Shown here piece by piece: positions 17,581 through 26,472 of a stretch of 64,000 bases of DNA. Location: contig NZ_QDDR01000005.1 of the NCBI RefSeq assembly GCF_003075525.1, positions 124,001-188,000 of the forward strand, in the 5' to 3' direction. Numbering within the stretch: the first letter of the stretch is position 1; every line of letters begins with the position of its first letter. The translations under genes and the position numbers were made by a program. This DNA is from Pararhodobacter aggregans. Lineage in GTDB: Bacteria > Pseudomonadota > Alphaproteobacteria > Rhodobacterales > Rhodobacteraceae. Under the pieces are notes generated by a model. It did not search any database. It had not been told where the DNA came from and saw nothing but the letters and a program-made list of their open reading frames with translations.

Positions 17581-18846
17581 ATGACGATGAGTGACACGCC
17601 GACGCCCGAGCTGACCGGCGGCGCCCTGAAGCGACAGCTGGGCCGGGCGCTGAGGCGCCAGAAACTGCGGGCGCTGATGCTGGTCGCGCCCTTGCTGATC
17701 TTCATCTGCGTGGGCTTCCTGATGCCCATCGTGTCCATGCTGGTGCGCTCGGTCGAGAACAACATCGTCGTCGAGACGCTGCCCCAGACCATCACCGCGC
17801 TGGAAAGCTGGGATGTCGATTCGACCGAACTGCCGCCCGAGCCGGTGTTCCGCGCGCTGGTCGCCGACCTGCAGGTGGCGATCGAGAACCGCACCGCGCT
17901 GAACCTGGCGCGGCGGATGAATTTCGAGGCCGCGGGCTGGACCACCATGATGCGCCGCGCCCAGCGCGAGATGCCGGACTGGGATCTGGAGACCGACGGC
18001 CCGTTCCGCGAGCGCGTGCTGGACCTGCACCGCGACTGGGGCGCGCTGGAGACCTGGCGCTCGCTCAAGGCCTATTCCAGCCCCTATACCACCGGCTATT
18101 ATCTGGCGGCCGTGGACCTCACGATGGTCTCGGGCCATGTCGAGGCGGTGCCGGACAATCAGGCGCTGCATCTGATGCTGTTCTGGCGGACGGCCTGGAT
18201 GTCGGGGCTGATCTGTTTCATGACGCTGATCCTGGGCTATCCGGTCGCTTTCCTTCTGGCCAATATCAAGGAGCGACACGCCAACCTGCTGCTGATCCTG
18301 GTGCTGCTGCCCTTCTGGACCTCGCTCCTGGTCCGGACCTCGAGCTGGAAGGTGCTGTTGCAGGATCAGGGCGTGGTGAACCAGTTCCTGGTCTGGATCG
18401 GCCTCGTGGCCGACGACAACCGGCTGACCATGATCAACAACAAGTTCGGGGTGATCGTGGCGATGACCCAGATCCTGCTGCCCTTCATGATCCTGCCGCT
18501 CTATTCGGTGATGAAGACCATTCCGCCCAGCTATGTGCGCGCCGCCAAATCGCTGGGGGCCAACGACTGGACGGCCTTCTGGCGGGTCTATTTCCCGCAA
18601 TCGGTGCCGGGCATCGGCGCGGGCGCGATCCTCGTCTTCATCATGGCCGTGGGCTATTACATCACCCCCGAACTGGTGGGCGGGCCGTCCGGCATGTTCA
18701 TCTCGAACCGGATCGCGCACCAATGGTATGTCTCGGGCAACTGGGGGCTGGTCGGCGCGCTGGGTACGATCCTCTTGCTGGCGGTGCTGGTGCTCTATTG
18801 GGTCTACGACAAGGTCGTGGGCATCGACAACGTGAAGCTGGGGTGA
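17581..18846 (+). CDS. ABC transporter permease, PotB type, with periplasmic insertion
   Basis: The 421-residue protein is about 120 residues longer than typical PotB. After TM1 (ALMLVAPLLIFICVGFLMPI) there is an unusually long hydrophilic region, about residues 55-195. The usual BPD_transp_1 core follows, with SYVRAAKSLGANDWTAFWRV as the EAA loop that contacts the ATPase. It is the third gene of the operon and is followed 6 bp later by the second permease. Confidence 0.85.
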   Translation: MTMSDTPTPELTGGALKRQLGRALRRQKLRALMLVAPLLIFICVGFLMPIVSMLVRSVENNIVVETLPQTITALESWDVDSTELPPEPVFRALVADLQVAIENRTALNLARRMNFEAAGWTTMMRRAQREMPDWDLETDGPFRERVLDLHRDWGALETWRSLKAYSSPYTTGYYLAAVDLTMVSGHVEAVPDNQALHLMLFWRTAWMSGLICFMTLILGYPVAFLLANIKERHANLLLILVLLPFWTSLLVRTSSWKVLLQDQGVVNQFLVWIGLVADDNRLTMINNKFGVIVAMTQILLPFMILPLYSVMKTIPPSYVRAAKSLGANDWTAFWRVYFPQSVPGIGAGAILVFIMAVGYYITPELVGGPSGMFISNRIAHQWYVSGNWGLVGALGTILLLAVLVLYWVYDKVVGIDNVKLG

Positions 18847-18852
18847 TCTGAC

Positions 18853-19704
18853 ATGGCGCTTCCGACCTATGCCTCGCCCCTGCAACGGATCTGGTACTAT
18901 GCCTTCCGCTTGATCTGCGGGCTGATCTTCTTCTACCTGATGTTCCCGATCCTGGTGATCATTCCGCTGAGCTTCAACGCGCAGGATTTCTTCACCTTCA
19001 CGCCCGAGATGCTGGCGCTGGACCCGGAGGGGTTCTCGCTGAAGCATTACCTCGATTTCTTCACCAACCCCGACTGGCAGCTGGCGACCCGCAATTCGCT
19101 GACCATTGCGCCGATGGCGACGCTGATCTCGGTCTCGCTGGGGACCCTGGCGGCGATCGGGCTGTCGCAATCGCATGTGCCCTTCAAGCGGGCGATCATG
19201 GCGGTGCTGATCTCGCCGATGATCGTGCCGCTGATCATCTCGGCGGCGGGGATGTATTTCTTCTTCTCGGCCATCGGGCTGCAGGGGACCTATTGGGGGG
19301 TGGTGCTGTCGCATGCGATTCTGGGCATCCCCTTCGTCATCATCACCGTGACGGCGACTCTGGTGGGCTTCGACCGCTCGCTGTCACGGGCGGCGGCCTC
19401 GATGGGGGCCGGGCCGGTCAGGACCTTCTTCAAGGTGCAGCTGCCGCTCATCCTGCCGGGCGTGATCTCGGGCTCGCTCTTTGCCTTCATCACCTCGTTC
19501 GACGAGGTGGTGGTGGTGATCTTCGTCGGCTCCGCCGCGCAGAAGACCCTGCCCTGGCAGATGTTCATCGGGCTGCGCGAGCAGATCTCGCCGACCATTC
19601 TGGCGGTGGCGACGCTGATGGTCGGACTGTCGATCCTGCTGCTGGCGACGCTGGAGGTGCTGCGGCGGCGCAACGAGCGGATGCGGGGCCTGAGCGCCGC
19701 CTGA
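18853..19704 (+). CDS. ABC transporter permease, PotC type
   Basis: The 283-residue protein has six predicted helices. Its EAA loop, SLSRAAASMGAGPVRTFFKVQLPL, and the conserved SFDEVVVVIFVG segment after it are typical of PotC-like permeases. It forms the heterodimeric channel with the preceding gene product. Confidence 0.88.
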   Translation: MALPTYASPLQRIWYYAFRLICGLIFFYLMFPILVIIPLSFNAQDFFTFTPEMLALDPEGFSLKHYLDFFTNPDWQLATRNSLTIAPMATLISVSLGTLAAIGLSQSHVPFKRAIMAVLISPMIVPLIISAAGMYFFFSAIGLQGTYWGVVLSHAILGIPFVIITVTATLVGFDRSLSRAAASMGAGPVRTFFKVQLPLILPGVISGSLFAFITSFDEVVVVIFVGSAAQKTLPWQMFIGLREQISPTILAVATLMVGLSILLLATLEVLRRRNERMRGLSAA

Positions 19705-19721
19705 GGCCGGGCGGAGAGGCG

Positions 19722-19850
19722 GGGGGCTGCCGCCCCCGGAGAATGCAAAAGGGCGGGGGGCTGCCGCCCCCCGCGCCCCCTGCTTCAAGGGGGGCACGCC
19801 CCCCTTGAAAATCCCCGTGGATATTTGAGGAGCAAAGATGAACAGGGGTG
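19722..19850. repeat. GC-rich intergenic repeat of Rhodobacteraceae type with hairpins
   Basis: The element contains GGGGGGCTGCCGCCCCC twice (near 19722 and 19755). A perfect 10-bp hairpin CAAGGGGGGC/GCCCCCCTTG follows (19786-19807), and then a GTGGATATTTGAGGAGCAAAGATGAA-like tail split across 19815-19842. Such blocks recur between genes in this family, by recollection. It probably terminates the ABC operon. Confidence 0.6.
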
Positions 19851-19939
19851 TCCCATGCGTGGGACGTTTCGGTGCTTCAATGAGTCCAAGGGTCTGGTGG
19901 GGCGCGTTCAGGGAATCTTAGGAACGTCCCGTGCCTGTC

Positions 19940-20386
19940 TCAGGCGATCAGGGTGAGTTTTTCCTGCACGAAGCGCACCACATCGGCGGCCGGGCGGGCG
20001 CCGGCAAGGCGGGCGACCTCGCGCCCCTCGGCGAAGAGGATGAAGGCCGGGATGCCGCGGATGTTGTAGCGGACCGTGGCGTCGGGGTGCGACTGGGTGT
20101 CGATCTTGGCCAGCCGGACATGGGGGGCGAGCGCCTTGGCCGCCTTCTCGAATTCAGGCGCCATGGCCCGGCAGGGGCCGCACCAGGGGGCCCAGAAATC
20201 GACCAGCAGCGGCAGGCCGTCCGATTTCGCCATCTTCTCGAGCGTGCGGAAATCGACCGGCGCGACCTTGCCGTCGTTCAGCGCATGGCCGCAGATGCCG
20301 CATTTCGGCGCGGCCCCGGCCTTGTCCCGGGGGAATTGGTTGGCCTGGCCGCATTCGGGGCAGGTGAGGCGGAGCTTTGGCGACAT
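19940..20386 (-). CDS. trxC: thioredoxin 2-type protein with zinc ribbon
   Basis: The 148-residue protein begins with a four-Cys zinc ribbon (LTCPECGQ and CGICGH, about residues 7-34). A thioredoxin domain with the redox motif WAPWCGPC follows, then YNIRGIPAFILF with the cis-Pro. This is the TrxC layout: a cytoplasmic disulphide reductase active under oxidative stress. The start at 20386 has GAGG upstream; an in-frame ATG six codons earlier is possible. It lies 64 bp after the TRIC gene and may be read from the same operon. Confidence 0.9.
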   Translation of the reverse strand: MSPKLRLTCPECGQANQFPRDKAGAAPKCGICGHALNDGKVAPVDFRTLEKMAKSDGLPLLVDFWAPWCGPCRAMAPEFEKAAKALAPHVRLAKIDTQSHPDATVRYNIRGIPAFILFAEGREVARLAGARPAADVVRFVQEKLTLIA

Positions 20387-20450
20387 GACGGGCCTCGCAT
20401 TCATGGGTTTGAATGCGAAATGGGGAGAGGCGCCCGGCGAGTCAAGCCCT

Positions 20451-21080
20451 TCAGATGCGGTTTCTGGGCGGGCGCGATTTGTAGACCGGCAGTTTCCAGC
20501 CAAAGAGCATGGACCCCGCCCGCAACAGGAAGGTCACCGCCGCGCAGGCCAGCAGCGCCACCGGCGCCGGGCCGATCCCCCAGCGGACCAGCAGCGCCGT
20601 CACCGCCCCCGCGAAGGCGGCCGTCAGATAGAGCTCGCCCTGGCGCAGCACCAGGGGCACCTCGTTGCAGACCACATCGCGCATGAGGCCACCGAAGGCG
20701 CCGGTCATCATGCCCATCATCACCACCACGCCCGGCCCGTGGCCGAGACTGAGCGCGACGCCGACCCCGGCCGGGACCGCCACAGCCAAGGCGCCCGCGT
20801 CCAGCCAGTCGATGGCGCGGCGGCGGTTCTCCAGCCGGTGCGCGGTGAAGAAGACCAGCACCGCGGCGCAGCAGGCGATGGCGATGTACCAGGGGTTGGC
20901 GATCCAGAACACCGCCTCGCGGTTGAGGAGCAGGTCGCGCACCGTGCCACCGCCGACCGCGGTCAGCGAGGCGATGAACAGGAAGCCCACGAGGTCCAGC
21001 TGCGCGCGGCTCGCGACCAGCGCCCCGGTCAGGGCGAAGATGAAGACCGAGAGGTAATCGAGCCCCTGCAGCAGCGTCAT
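20451..21080 (-). CDS. TRIC-family (UPF0126) cation channel-like membrane protein
   Basis: The 209-residue protein has about seven helices built as an internal duplication. Each half carries a glycine-rich kink element, [10 protein letters not shown] and [14 protein letters not shown]. This is the YadS/YicG/TRIC pattern of trimeric intracellular cation channels. Its ATG overlaps the rnhA stop (ATGA). The transported ion in bacteria is uncertain, with potassium reported for homologues. Confidence 0.85.
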   Translation of the reverse strand: MTLLQGLDYLSVFIFALTGALVASRAQLDLVGFLFIASLTAVGGGTVRDLLLNREAVFWIANPWYIAIACCAAVLVFFTAHRLENRRRAIDWLDAGALAVAVPAGVGVALSLGHGPGVVVMMGMMTGAFGGLMRDVVCNEVPLVLRQGELYLTAAFAGAVTALLVRWGIGPAPVALLACAAVTFLLRAGSMLFGWKLPVYKSRPPRNRI

Positions 21081-21529
21081 GGCTTGTAGGGCGCCATGCC
21101 CGCCCGGGCCAGCTCGTCGGCGCGCTCGTTCTCGGCGTGGCCGGCGTGGCCCTTGATCCAGGCCCAGGTGACGGTATGGCGGCGCTGCGCCTCGTCCAGC
21201 CGCTGCCAGAGTTCGGCGTTCTTCACCGGCTTCTTGTCGGCGGTCTTCCAGCCGTTGCGCTTCCAGCCATGGATCCACTGGGTCACGCCGTTCTTCACAT
21301 AGGCGCTGTCGGTGGTGATGGTCAGCGTGGTGGGGCGCGTCAGGGCCTCCAGCGCGCTGATCGCGGCCATCAGTTCCATGCGGTTGTTGGTGGTCTGCGG
21401 CTCGCCGCCCTGCAGCTCGCGCTCCTTCACCACGGTGGCGCCCTCCATGGCGCGCATCAGCACGCCCCAGCCCCCGGGGCCGGGGTTTCCGGAACAGGCA
21501 CCGTCGGTCCAGGCGTAAAGGTCAGGCAT
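21077..21529 (-). CDS. rnhA: ribonuclease HI
   Basis: The 150-residue enzyme cleaves RNA in RNA-DNA hybrids. All four acidic active-site residues are visible: Asp in [14 protein letters not shown], Glu in NRMELMAAI, Asp in TTDSAYV, and Asp in NERADELA. The His loop reads [10 protein letters not shown]. The start overlaps the preceding methyltransferase gene by 8 bp. Confidence 0.96.
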   Translation of the reverse strand: MPDLYAWTDGACSGNPGPGGWGVLMRAMEGATVVKERELQGGEPQTTNNRMELMAAISALEALTRPTTLTITTDSAYVKNGVTQWIHGWKRNGWKTADKKPVKNAELWQRLDEAQRRHTVTWAWIKGHAGHAENERADELARAGMAPYKP

Positions 21530-22124
21530 GGGCAGTCAGGATCACATAGCTGGCGGGCTGGTCGGAAAGGCCGGAGCCCACCCCCTGCCGCGCGTGGGAG
21601 ACGGTGAAACCGGCCCCGGCGAGGAGGTCGCGCAGGTCGGCTTCGGTGTAATAGGCGAAGAAACGGTCGAGCTCGTCACGGCCCTCGCCCCGGCCCAGCT
21701 TCATCCCCAGCGTGAAGGCGCCGCCCGGAACCAGCGCGCGGTGGATGCGGGCGAGGAGCGCGGGCAGATCGGCGCGAGGGGCGTGGAGCAGGCTGAAACT
21801 GGCCCAGATCCCGTGGTAGCGGGCCTGGGCATCGAGCGCCTCGAAGGGTTCGACGCGGACGGCGATCCCGTGGTCGCGCAACGCCAGGGCGGCCATCTCG
21901 GGCGAGGCATCGCTGGCCTCGACCGTCAGGCCGCGCTCGCGCAGGGCGGCGGCATGCAGGCCCGGGCCGCAGCCGAGGTCGAGGACGCGCGCGCCCTTTG
22001 GGGCCGCGGCGGCGAAGCGGTCGAGATCGGCCTGCTGGTCGATGTCCTTCCGCCGGGCCGCGCCCGCGGCGTAGCGGGTCGCGGCGGCGGCATAGACCGC
22101 CAGGGTGCGGGGATCGGTGGTCAC
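21522..22124 (-). CDS. class I SAM-dependent methyltransferase
   Basis: The 200-residue protein has motif [16 protein letters not shown], an acidic loop [14 protein letters not shown], and a motif IV-like [20 protein letters not shown]. The fold is clear but the substrate is unknown. It sits in the translationally coupled operon ispH, lysE-type, this gene, rnhA, TRIC; its ATG overlaps the exporter's stop. Confidence 0.8.
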   Translation of the reverse strand: MTTDPRTLAVYAAAATRYAAGAARRKDIDQQADLDRFAAAAPKGARVLDLGCGPGLHAAALRERGLTVEASDASPEMAALALRDHGIAVRVEPFEALDAQARYHGIWASFSLLHAPRADLPALLARIHRALVPGGAFTLGMKLGRGEGRDELDRFFAYYTEADLRDLLAGAGFTVSHARQGVGSGLSDQPASYVILTAHA

Positions 22125-22732
22125 GCGCGTTCGAGCGCCAGGCGGGCACCCAGCGCGGCGAAAGAGGCGGCGAAGGCGCGCCTGAGCCAGGTCATGGCGC
22201 GTTCGGATTCGAGGATCCGCTGGCGCAGCCAGCCCGCGGCCAGCGCGTAGAGCAGGAAGGTGCCCGCGGTCAGGCCGACAAAGCCGAGCCCCAGTTCGAC
22301 CAGCAGGGCGGCGGCATCGGGGCTGCCCGCCGGGATGAATTGCGGCAGGAAGGCCACGAAGAACATCGGCAGTTTCGGGTTGAACAGGTTCAGCAGGATC
22401 CCGCGGCGGACCAGCGTGGCGGCGCCGTGGCGGCTGGTGTCGGGGGTGATCTGCAGCGCGCCCGCGCCCTTGAGCGTGCCCCAGGCCATCCAGAGCAGAT
22501 AGGCGACGCCCGCGTATTTGATCGTGGTGAACAGCACGGCCGAGGTTTGCAGCACCGCCGCGAGCCCGGCCATGGCGAAGCCGAGGTGCAGCATGGTGGC
22601 CAGCGTGCAGCCCAGCACCGCCCAGAGTCCGGCGGCAAGGCCCCGGCCCAGCGTGGTCGAGAGCGTGTAGATCACGCCGACCCCGGGGGCGAGGCAGACG
22701 ATGAAGGCGGTCAGCAGGAATTCGGGGCTCAT
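22121..22732 (-). CDS. LysE/RhtB-family amino-acid exporter
   Basis: The 203-residue inner-membrane protein has six hydrophobic segments. It starts with [20 protein letters not shown] and has the [22 protein letters not shown] block typical of RhtB/LysE exporters. The exported amino acid is unknown. It is coupled to ispH by an ATGA overlap. Confidence 0.87.
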   Translation of the reverse strand: MSPEFLLTAFIVCLAPGVGVIYTLSTTLGRGLAAGLWAVLGCTLATMLHLGFAMAGLAAVLQTSAVLFTTIKYAGVAYLLWMAWGTLKGAGALQITPDTSRHGAATLVRRGILLNLFNPKLPMFFVAFLPQFIPAGSPDAAALLVELGLGFVGLTAGTFLLYALAAGWLRQRILESERAMTWLRRAFAASFAALGARLALERA

Positions 22733-23679
22733 GCGGGGATCCTCAGGACGCGGGGCACTTTGAACTCGACCGATTCCACGGCGGTTTCGACGATTTCGGT
22801 GGTCAGGTCATAGCGGGCGGCGAAGGCGTCGAGGACCTCGTTGACCAGCGTCTCGGGCGCCGAGGCCCCGGCGGTCAGGCCCACGGCGCGGATGCCGTCG
22901 AGGGCGCGCCAGTCGATGTCCCCGGCGCGCTGGATCAGTTGCGCATAGCCGCAACCCGCGGCGCGGCCGACCTCGACCAACCGCTTGGAATTGGAGCTGT
23001 TCGGCGCGCCGATCACCAAGAGCGCGTCGATCTTCGGCGCGATCTGCTTCACCGCGGCCTGCCGGTTGGTGGTGGCGTAGCAGATGTCTTCCTTGTGGGG
23101 GCCGATGATCGAAGGGAAGCGGGCCTGCAGCGCGGCGACGATGCCCGCCGTGTCATCGACCGAGAGGGTGGTCTGGGTGATGAAGGCCAGTTTCGCCGGA
23201 TCGCGGGGGGTGATGCCCGCCACATCCTCGATTGTTTCGACCAGCAGGACCTCGCCGTCGGGCAGCTGGCCCATGGTGCCCACCGTCTCGGGGTGGCCGG
23301 CATGGCCGATCATCACCATCTGCAGCCCGGCCTCGTGGTGGCGCTCGGCCTCGATATGGACCTTGGACACCAGCGGACAGGTCGCGTCGACATAGGTCAT
23401 GTTGCGGGCCTGCGCGGCCGAGGGCACGGATTTCGGCACGCCATGGGCCGAGAAGATGACCGGGCGGTCATCGGGGCATTCGTCCAGTTCCTCGACAAAC
23501 ACCGCGCCCTGCGCGCGCAGGCTGTCGACGACGTATTTGTTATGCACGATCTCGTGGCGGACATAGACCGGGGCGCCCCATTTGGTCAGCGCCAGCTCGA
23601 CGATCTTGATCGCGCGGTCGACACCGGCGCAAAAGCCGCGCGGCGCGGCGAGATAGAGGGTCAGGGGGGGCTTGGTCAT
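22729..23679 (-). CDS. ispH: 4-hydroxy-3-methylbut-2-enyl diphosphate reductase
   Basis: The 316-residue iron-sulphur enzyme performs the last step of the MEP isoprenoid pathway, producing IPP and DMAPP. The three cluster cysteines are in [23 protein letters not shown] and [12 protein letters not shown]. The substrate-binding [11 protein letters not shown] and [10 protein letters not shown] elements are present. It is the first gene of the coupled operon running down to the TRIC gene. Confidence 0.97.
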   Translation of the reverse strand: MTKPPLTLYLAAPRGFCAGVDRAIKIVELALTKWGAPVYVRHEIVHNKYVVDSLRAQGAVFVEELDECPDDRPVIFSAHGVPKSVPSAAQARNMTYVDATCPLVSKVHIEAERHHEAGLQMVMIGHAGHPETVGTMGQLPDGEVLLVETIEDVAGITPRDPAKLAFITQTTLSVDDTAGIVAALQARFPSIIGPHKEDICYATTNRQAAVKQIAPKIDALLVIGAPNSSNSKRLVEVGRAAGCGYAQLIQRAGDIDWRALDGIRAVGLTAGASAPETLVNEVLDAFAARYDLTTEIVETAVESVEFKVPRVLRIPA

Positions 23680-23739
23680 GCGTCACTCCGGTTCGGACCA
23701 GAGGTAAGCGTTGGGGCGGGCGAGGTCCAGCGCCTTGGC

Positions 23740-24294
23740 TCAGCCGAAGGCGCCCCACAGCCCGGCAAGGATCACAAGGCCGAAAGCAGCGCCGATCCCG
23801 GGCAGGGTCCGGGCCCATACGCCGGGCGGCGCGGGCCAGCGGGCGAAGCGGAGCGCGGCGGCGAGGTGGGTGGCGAGCGCGGTGACCGCCAGCAGGTAAT
23901 AAGGCGCGAAATAGAGGGCCTTCGGCAGGCTCTCGACCGTGGCGGCGGCGAAGGCGATGTCGGTATCGGTCGCCGGCCGGGCCAGCAGCACGGCGGGGAT
24001 GTGTTGCAGCAGGAAGACCGCCAGAGTGAGGCCCGAGGCGAGTTGCGCCAATGCCCAGCCGGTGGTCGGCCTGCCCCGGCGCCAGGCGAGCATCAGGCCG
24101 AGCAGGATCTGGGCGGCGAAAAGGGCGATCAGCAGCGGCTCCACCAGCGGGTTGCGGTAAAGGGGGCGCAGCGCGGCCATCACGCCGGAATGGGCGGCCT
24201 GTCCGGCCAGAAGCGCCGCGTGGTTGGTCAGGTGCAGCGCCAGGAAGAGGCCCAGCAGGACAGCGTTCAGGCGGTGGAGGCGGCGCAGGCTCAT
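23740..24294 (-). CDS. integral membrane protein, cytochrome b/succinate-dehydrogenase-anchor-like
   Basis: The 184-residue protein has about five helices. HRLNAVLLGLFLALHLTNH near the N-terminus and FLLQHIPAV later place histidines as in heme-binding membrane anchors. The likeness to succinate dehydrogenase subunit C-type folds is only by pattern. Its ATG overlaps the stop of the upstream membrane gene, and the pair is preceded by a TetR-controlled region. Confidence 0.6.
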   Translation of the reverse strand: MSLRRLHRLNAVLLGLFLALHLTNHAALLAGQAAHSGVMAALRPLYRNPLVEPLLIALFAAQILLGLMLAWRRGRPTTGWALAQLASGLTLAVFLLQHIPAVLLARPATDTDIAFAAATVESLPKALYFAPYYLLAVTALATHLAAALRFARWPAPPGVWARTLPGIGAAFGLVILAGLWGAFG

Positions 24295-24686
24295 GCCGGG
24301 CTCCCCGCGCGGGGCGGCCAGAGCAGCAGCGCGCCGATGACCAGCGTGAGGATCCATTGCGGCGCGGTCCAGACCTCGCCCAGCACAGCCAGTCCGAAGC
24401 CCCCAAAGAGCGCGCCCATGGCCAGCAGCAGCGCCGCGACGCAGGCGGTGGTCTGGCGCCGGGCGGCGGGGGCGAAGGCGGCCCAGCCGGTGGCCAGCGC
24501 GCCCAGCAGGAAGAAGGCGGTCACGAAATGCCACAGCAGCGCGAGGTAGAGGTGCAGCCCCGGGTTGTCGGTGGCGGCACGCAGCGCGGCATAGACCCCG
24601 GGCCCGCCCAGCGCGAGGTGGATGCCGGCGGTCGCGATCAGCAGGGCGGCGGCGGTCAGCAGGCGGGGAGAGGGACGGGCAGGCAT
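24291..24686 (-). CDS. small integral membrane protein, TetR-controlled
   Basis: The 131-residue protein has four hydrophobic helices and no recognised domain. The start at 24686 (MPARPSPR) is preferred over 24707, because the upstream ATG lies inside the operator palindrome at 24705-24720. It forms a coupled pair with the next gene, and the two may form one membrane complex. Confidence 0.65.
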   Translation of the reverse strand: MPARPSPRLLTAAALLIATAGIHLALGGPGVYAALRAATDNPGLHLYLALLWHFVTAFFLLGALATGWAAFAPAARRQTTACVAALLLAMGALFGGFGLAVLGEVWTAPQWILTLVIGALLLWPPRAGSPA

Positions 24687-24704
24687 CGGCGGCTCCGGGA
24701 TTGG

Positions 24705-24720
24705 CATACGGTGGCGTATG
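24705..24720. promoter_or_regulatory. TetR-type operator, site 1
   Basis: CATACG-GTGG-CGTATG is a perfect 6+4+6 palindrome directly before the membrane-protein pair. It shares TACGGTG-CGTA with site 2. Confidence 0.65.
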
Positions 24721-24746
24721 GATGGCGCCTCGGCTTGCCCCTGTCA

Positions 24747-24760
24747 ATACGGTGCCGTAT
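24747..24760. promoter_or_regulatory. TetR-type operator, site 2
   Basis: ATACGG-TG-CCGTAT is a perfect 14-bp palindrome, 41 bp centre-to-centre from site 1 and 10 bp before the TetR start. On the minus strand, TTGACA (24741-24746) abuts it, so binding would block the divergent promoter and autoregulate. Confidence 0.65.
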
Positions 24761-24769
24761 GGTGCGACA

Positions 24770-25339
24770 ATGAGCCGTGACCGACTGAGCCCCGAAGACT
24801 GGATCGCCGCCGCCTTTCGCCGTCTTGGGCAGGGGGGGATCGGCGCTGTCCGGGCCGAGGCGATTGCCCGCGATCTGGGGGTGTCCAAAGGCAGCTTCTA
24901 TTGGCATTTCAAGGATCTGCCGGATCTGAAGGCGCGGATGCTGGCGCATTGGCTGGATCAGGCGACGGCGCGGATCGTGGCCTTGGCAGACGCGGGGGGC
25001 AGCGATCCCGCCCGGCGCCTCGACCGGCTGCTGGAGCTGGCGACGGGCGATCTGGCGGAGCCTTATGGCGGATTGTCGACCGAGGCGGCGATTCGCGACT
25101 GGGCACGGACCGATCCCGAGGCCTCCGCCGCGCAGGCGCAGGCCGACCGCGCGCGGGGCGCCTATCTGGAGGGATTGCTGGCGGCGATGGGGGTGGACCG
25201 CGCACGGGCGGCGCAGGCGGCGCGGCTGATCCTCATGGCCTATACCGGCGCCGTGCATCAGGGGATCAGGGACCGCGCGCAACTGGCCGGGGATCTGGCG
25301 GCGCTGACCGCGGCGTTGCTCAGCCGGTCAGGCCGCTGA
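24770..25339 (+). CDS. TetR family transcriptional regulator
   Basis: The 189-residue protein has an N-terminal helix-turn-helix (about residues 10-55: GAVRAEAIARDLGVSKGSFY, then WHFKDLPDLKARML). An all-helical ligand domain follows. It is divergent from the two-gene membrane operon, and two palindromes sharing TACGGTG lie between them, so it very likely represses both directions. The inducer is unknown. The start at 24770 is used because the upstream frame overlaps the operators. Confidence 0.88.
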   Translation: MSRDRLSPEDWIAAAFRRLGQGGIGAVRAEAIARDLGVSKGSFYWHFKDLPDLKARMLAHWLDQATARIVALADAGGSDPARRLDRLLELATGDLAEPYGGLSTEAAIRDWARTDPEASAAQAQADRARGAYLEGLLAAMGVDRARAAQAARLILMAYTGAVHQGIRDRAQLAGDLAALTAALLSRSGR

Positions 25340-25772
25340 AAAGCCCGGCGGTGATCGCGGCCAGAACGATGTAGCGCGCGGTCTTGGCGAGGCCCACGAA
25401 CAGGGTGAACAGCCACAGCGGCGTGCGCATGGCGCCGGCCAGCACCGTGGTCAGATCGCCGACCGGCAGCCACGAGACCAGCAGCGTCCAGACGCCCCAG
25501 CGGTCCCACCAGGTGCGGGCCTTGGCGAATTTATCCTCGGGGATCTTCAGCCAGCGGTGGCCGCCCGCCGTCTCCAGCTTCCAGCCCAGCCAGTAATTGA
25601 CGAACGCGCCCAGCGTGTTGCCGACCGAGGCCACGACGATCAGCGCCCAGACGGGCGCCGTCCCCGCCACCTGCAAGGCGGCGAAGATCAGTTCGGACTG
25701 AAAGGGCAGGAGTGTTGCCGCGATGAAGGCCGCGGCAAACAGGCCCGAGAGGGCGGAAACAGTGGCGAGCAG
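25320..25772 (-). CDS. YqaA-type DedA/SNARE-associated membrane protein, non-ATG start
   Basis: The about 150-residue frame reads LLATVSALSGLFAAAFIAA, then TLLPFQSELIFAAL, VGNTLGAFVNYWLGWKLE and WLPVGDLTTVLAGAMR, the full YqaA pattern. The only in-frame ATG-like start is past the first helix, and the frame opens right after the NYN gene's stop. The best start is therefore CTG at 25772, two codons after that stop, with CAGGG a few bases upstream. Initiation would depend on coupling to the upstream gene. Family members have roles in membrane lipid scrambling or transport. Confidence 0.65.
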   Translation of the reverse strand: MLATVSALSGLFAAAFIAATLLPFQSELIFAALQVAGTAPVWALIVVASVGNTLGAFVNYWLGWKLETAGGHRWLKIPEDKFAKARTWWDRWGVWTLLVSWLPVGDLTTVLAGAMRTPLWLFTLFVGLAKTARYIVLAAITAGLFSGLTG

Positions 25773-25775
25773 CGA

Positions 25776-26360
25776 TCAGCCCTGCGTATTGGCTTCGTCG
25801 GCCGTGACATCCTCGCGCGCCGGGCGCGGTTCGCGCGGCGGGCGGCCGATCACGTCGCGCAGCTCGTCCAGCTCGATGAAATTGTCGGCCTGACGGCGCA
25901 GTTCATCGGCGATCATCGGCGGCTGCGAGCGGATGGTCGAGACGACCGAGACGCGCACCCCCTGCCGCTGCAGCGATTCGACCAGCGGCCGGAAGTCGCC
26001 ATCGCCCGAGAAGAGCACGGCGTGGTCGAGCCGGTGCGCGATTTCCATCGCGTTGACCGTCAGCTCGATGTCCATGTTGCCCTTCACTTTCCGGCGGCCC
26101 ATGGAATCGGTGTATTCCTTGGCCGGCTTCGTCACCATCGTGTAGCCGTTGTAGTTCAGCCAGTCGATCAGCGGGCGAATCGGCGAATAATCGTCGTTCT
26201 CCAGCAGCGCGGTGTAGTAGAAGGCGCGCAGCAGCTTGCCGCGGCGCATGAACTCCTGCCGCAGCAGCTTGTAGTCGATGTCGAAGCCGAGCGCCTTGCC
26301 CGCAGCGAAGAGGTTCGCCCCGTCGATGAAGAGGGCAAGCCGCTCATCCTTGTAAAACAT
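25776..26360 (-). CDS. NYN-domain (LabA/DUF88) ribonuclease-like protein
   Basis: The 194-residue PIN-like protein has conserved acidic residues in LALFIDGANLFAAGK, KVKGNMDIELTVNAME and VLFSGDGDFRPLVESLQ, the usual metal site of LabA/DUF88 nucleases. The tail is acidic and disordered. It probably cuts RNA in the cytoplasm. The ATG at 26360 is chosen because the homology begins there. It is divergent from folK and followed by the YqaA gene in the same frame. Confidence 0.85.
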   Translation of the reverse strand: MFYKDERLALFIDGANLFAAGKALGFDIDYKLLRQEFMRRGKLLRAFYYTALLENDDYSPIRPLIDWLNYNGYTMVTKPAKEYTDSMGRRKVKGNMDIELTVNAMEIAHRLDHAVLFSGDGDFRPLVESLQRQGVRVSVVSTIRSQPPMIADELRRQADNFIELDELRDVIGRPPREPRPAREDVTADEANTQG

Positions 26361-26472
26361 CGCAATTCCTTTCAAAATCGCAGCGTCATTGAAATAAGCG
26401 TCGCCACGATTGGCCTGCCGCCCCTGGGTGGAGTCACGGTCTGGCGGGCGACCATATGCGACCGGAACCAGA

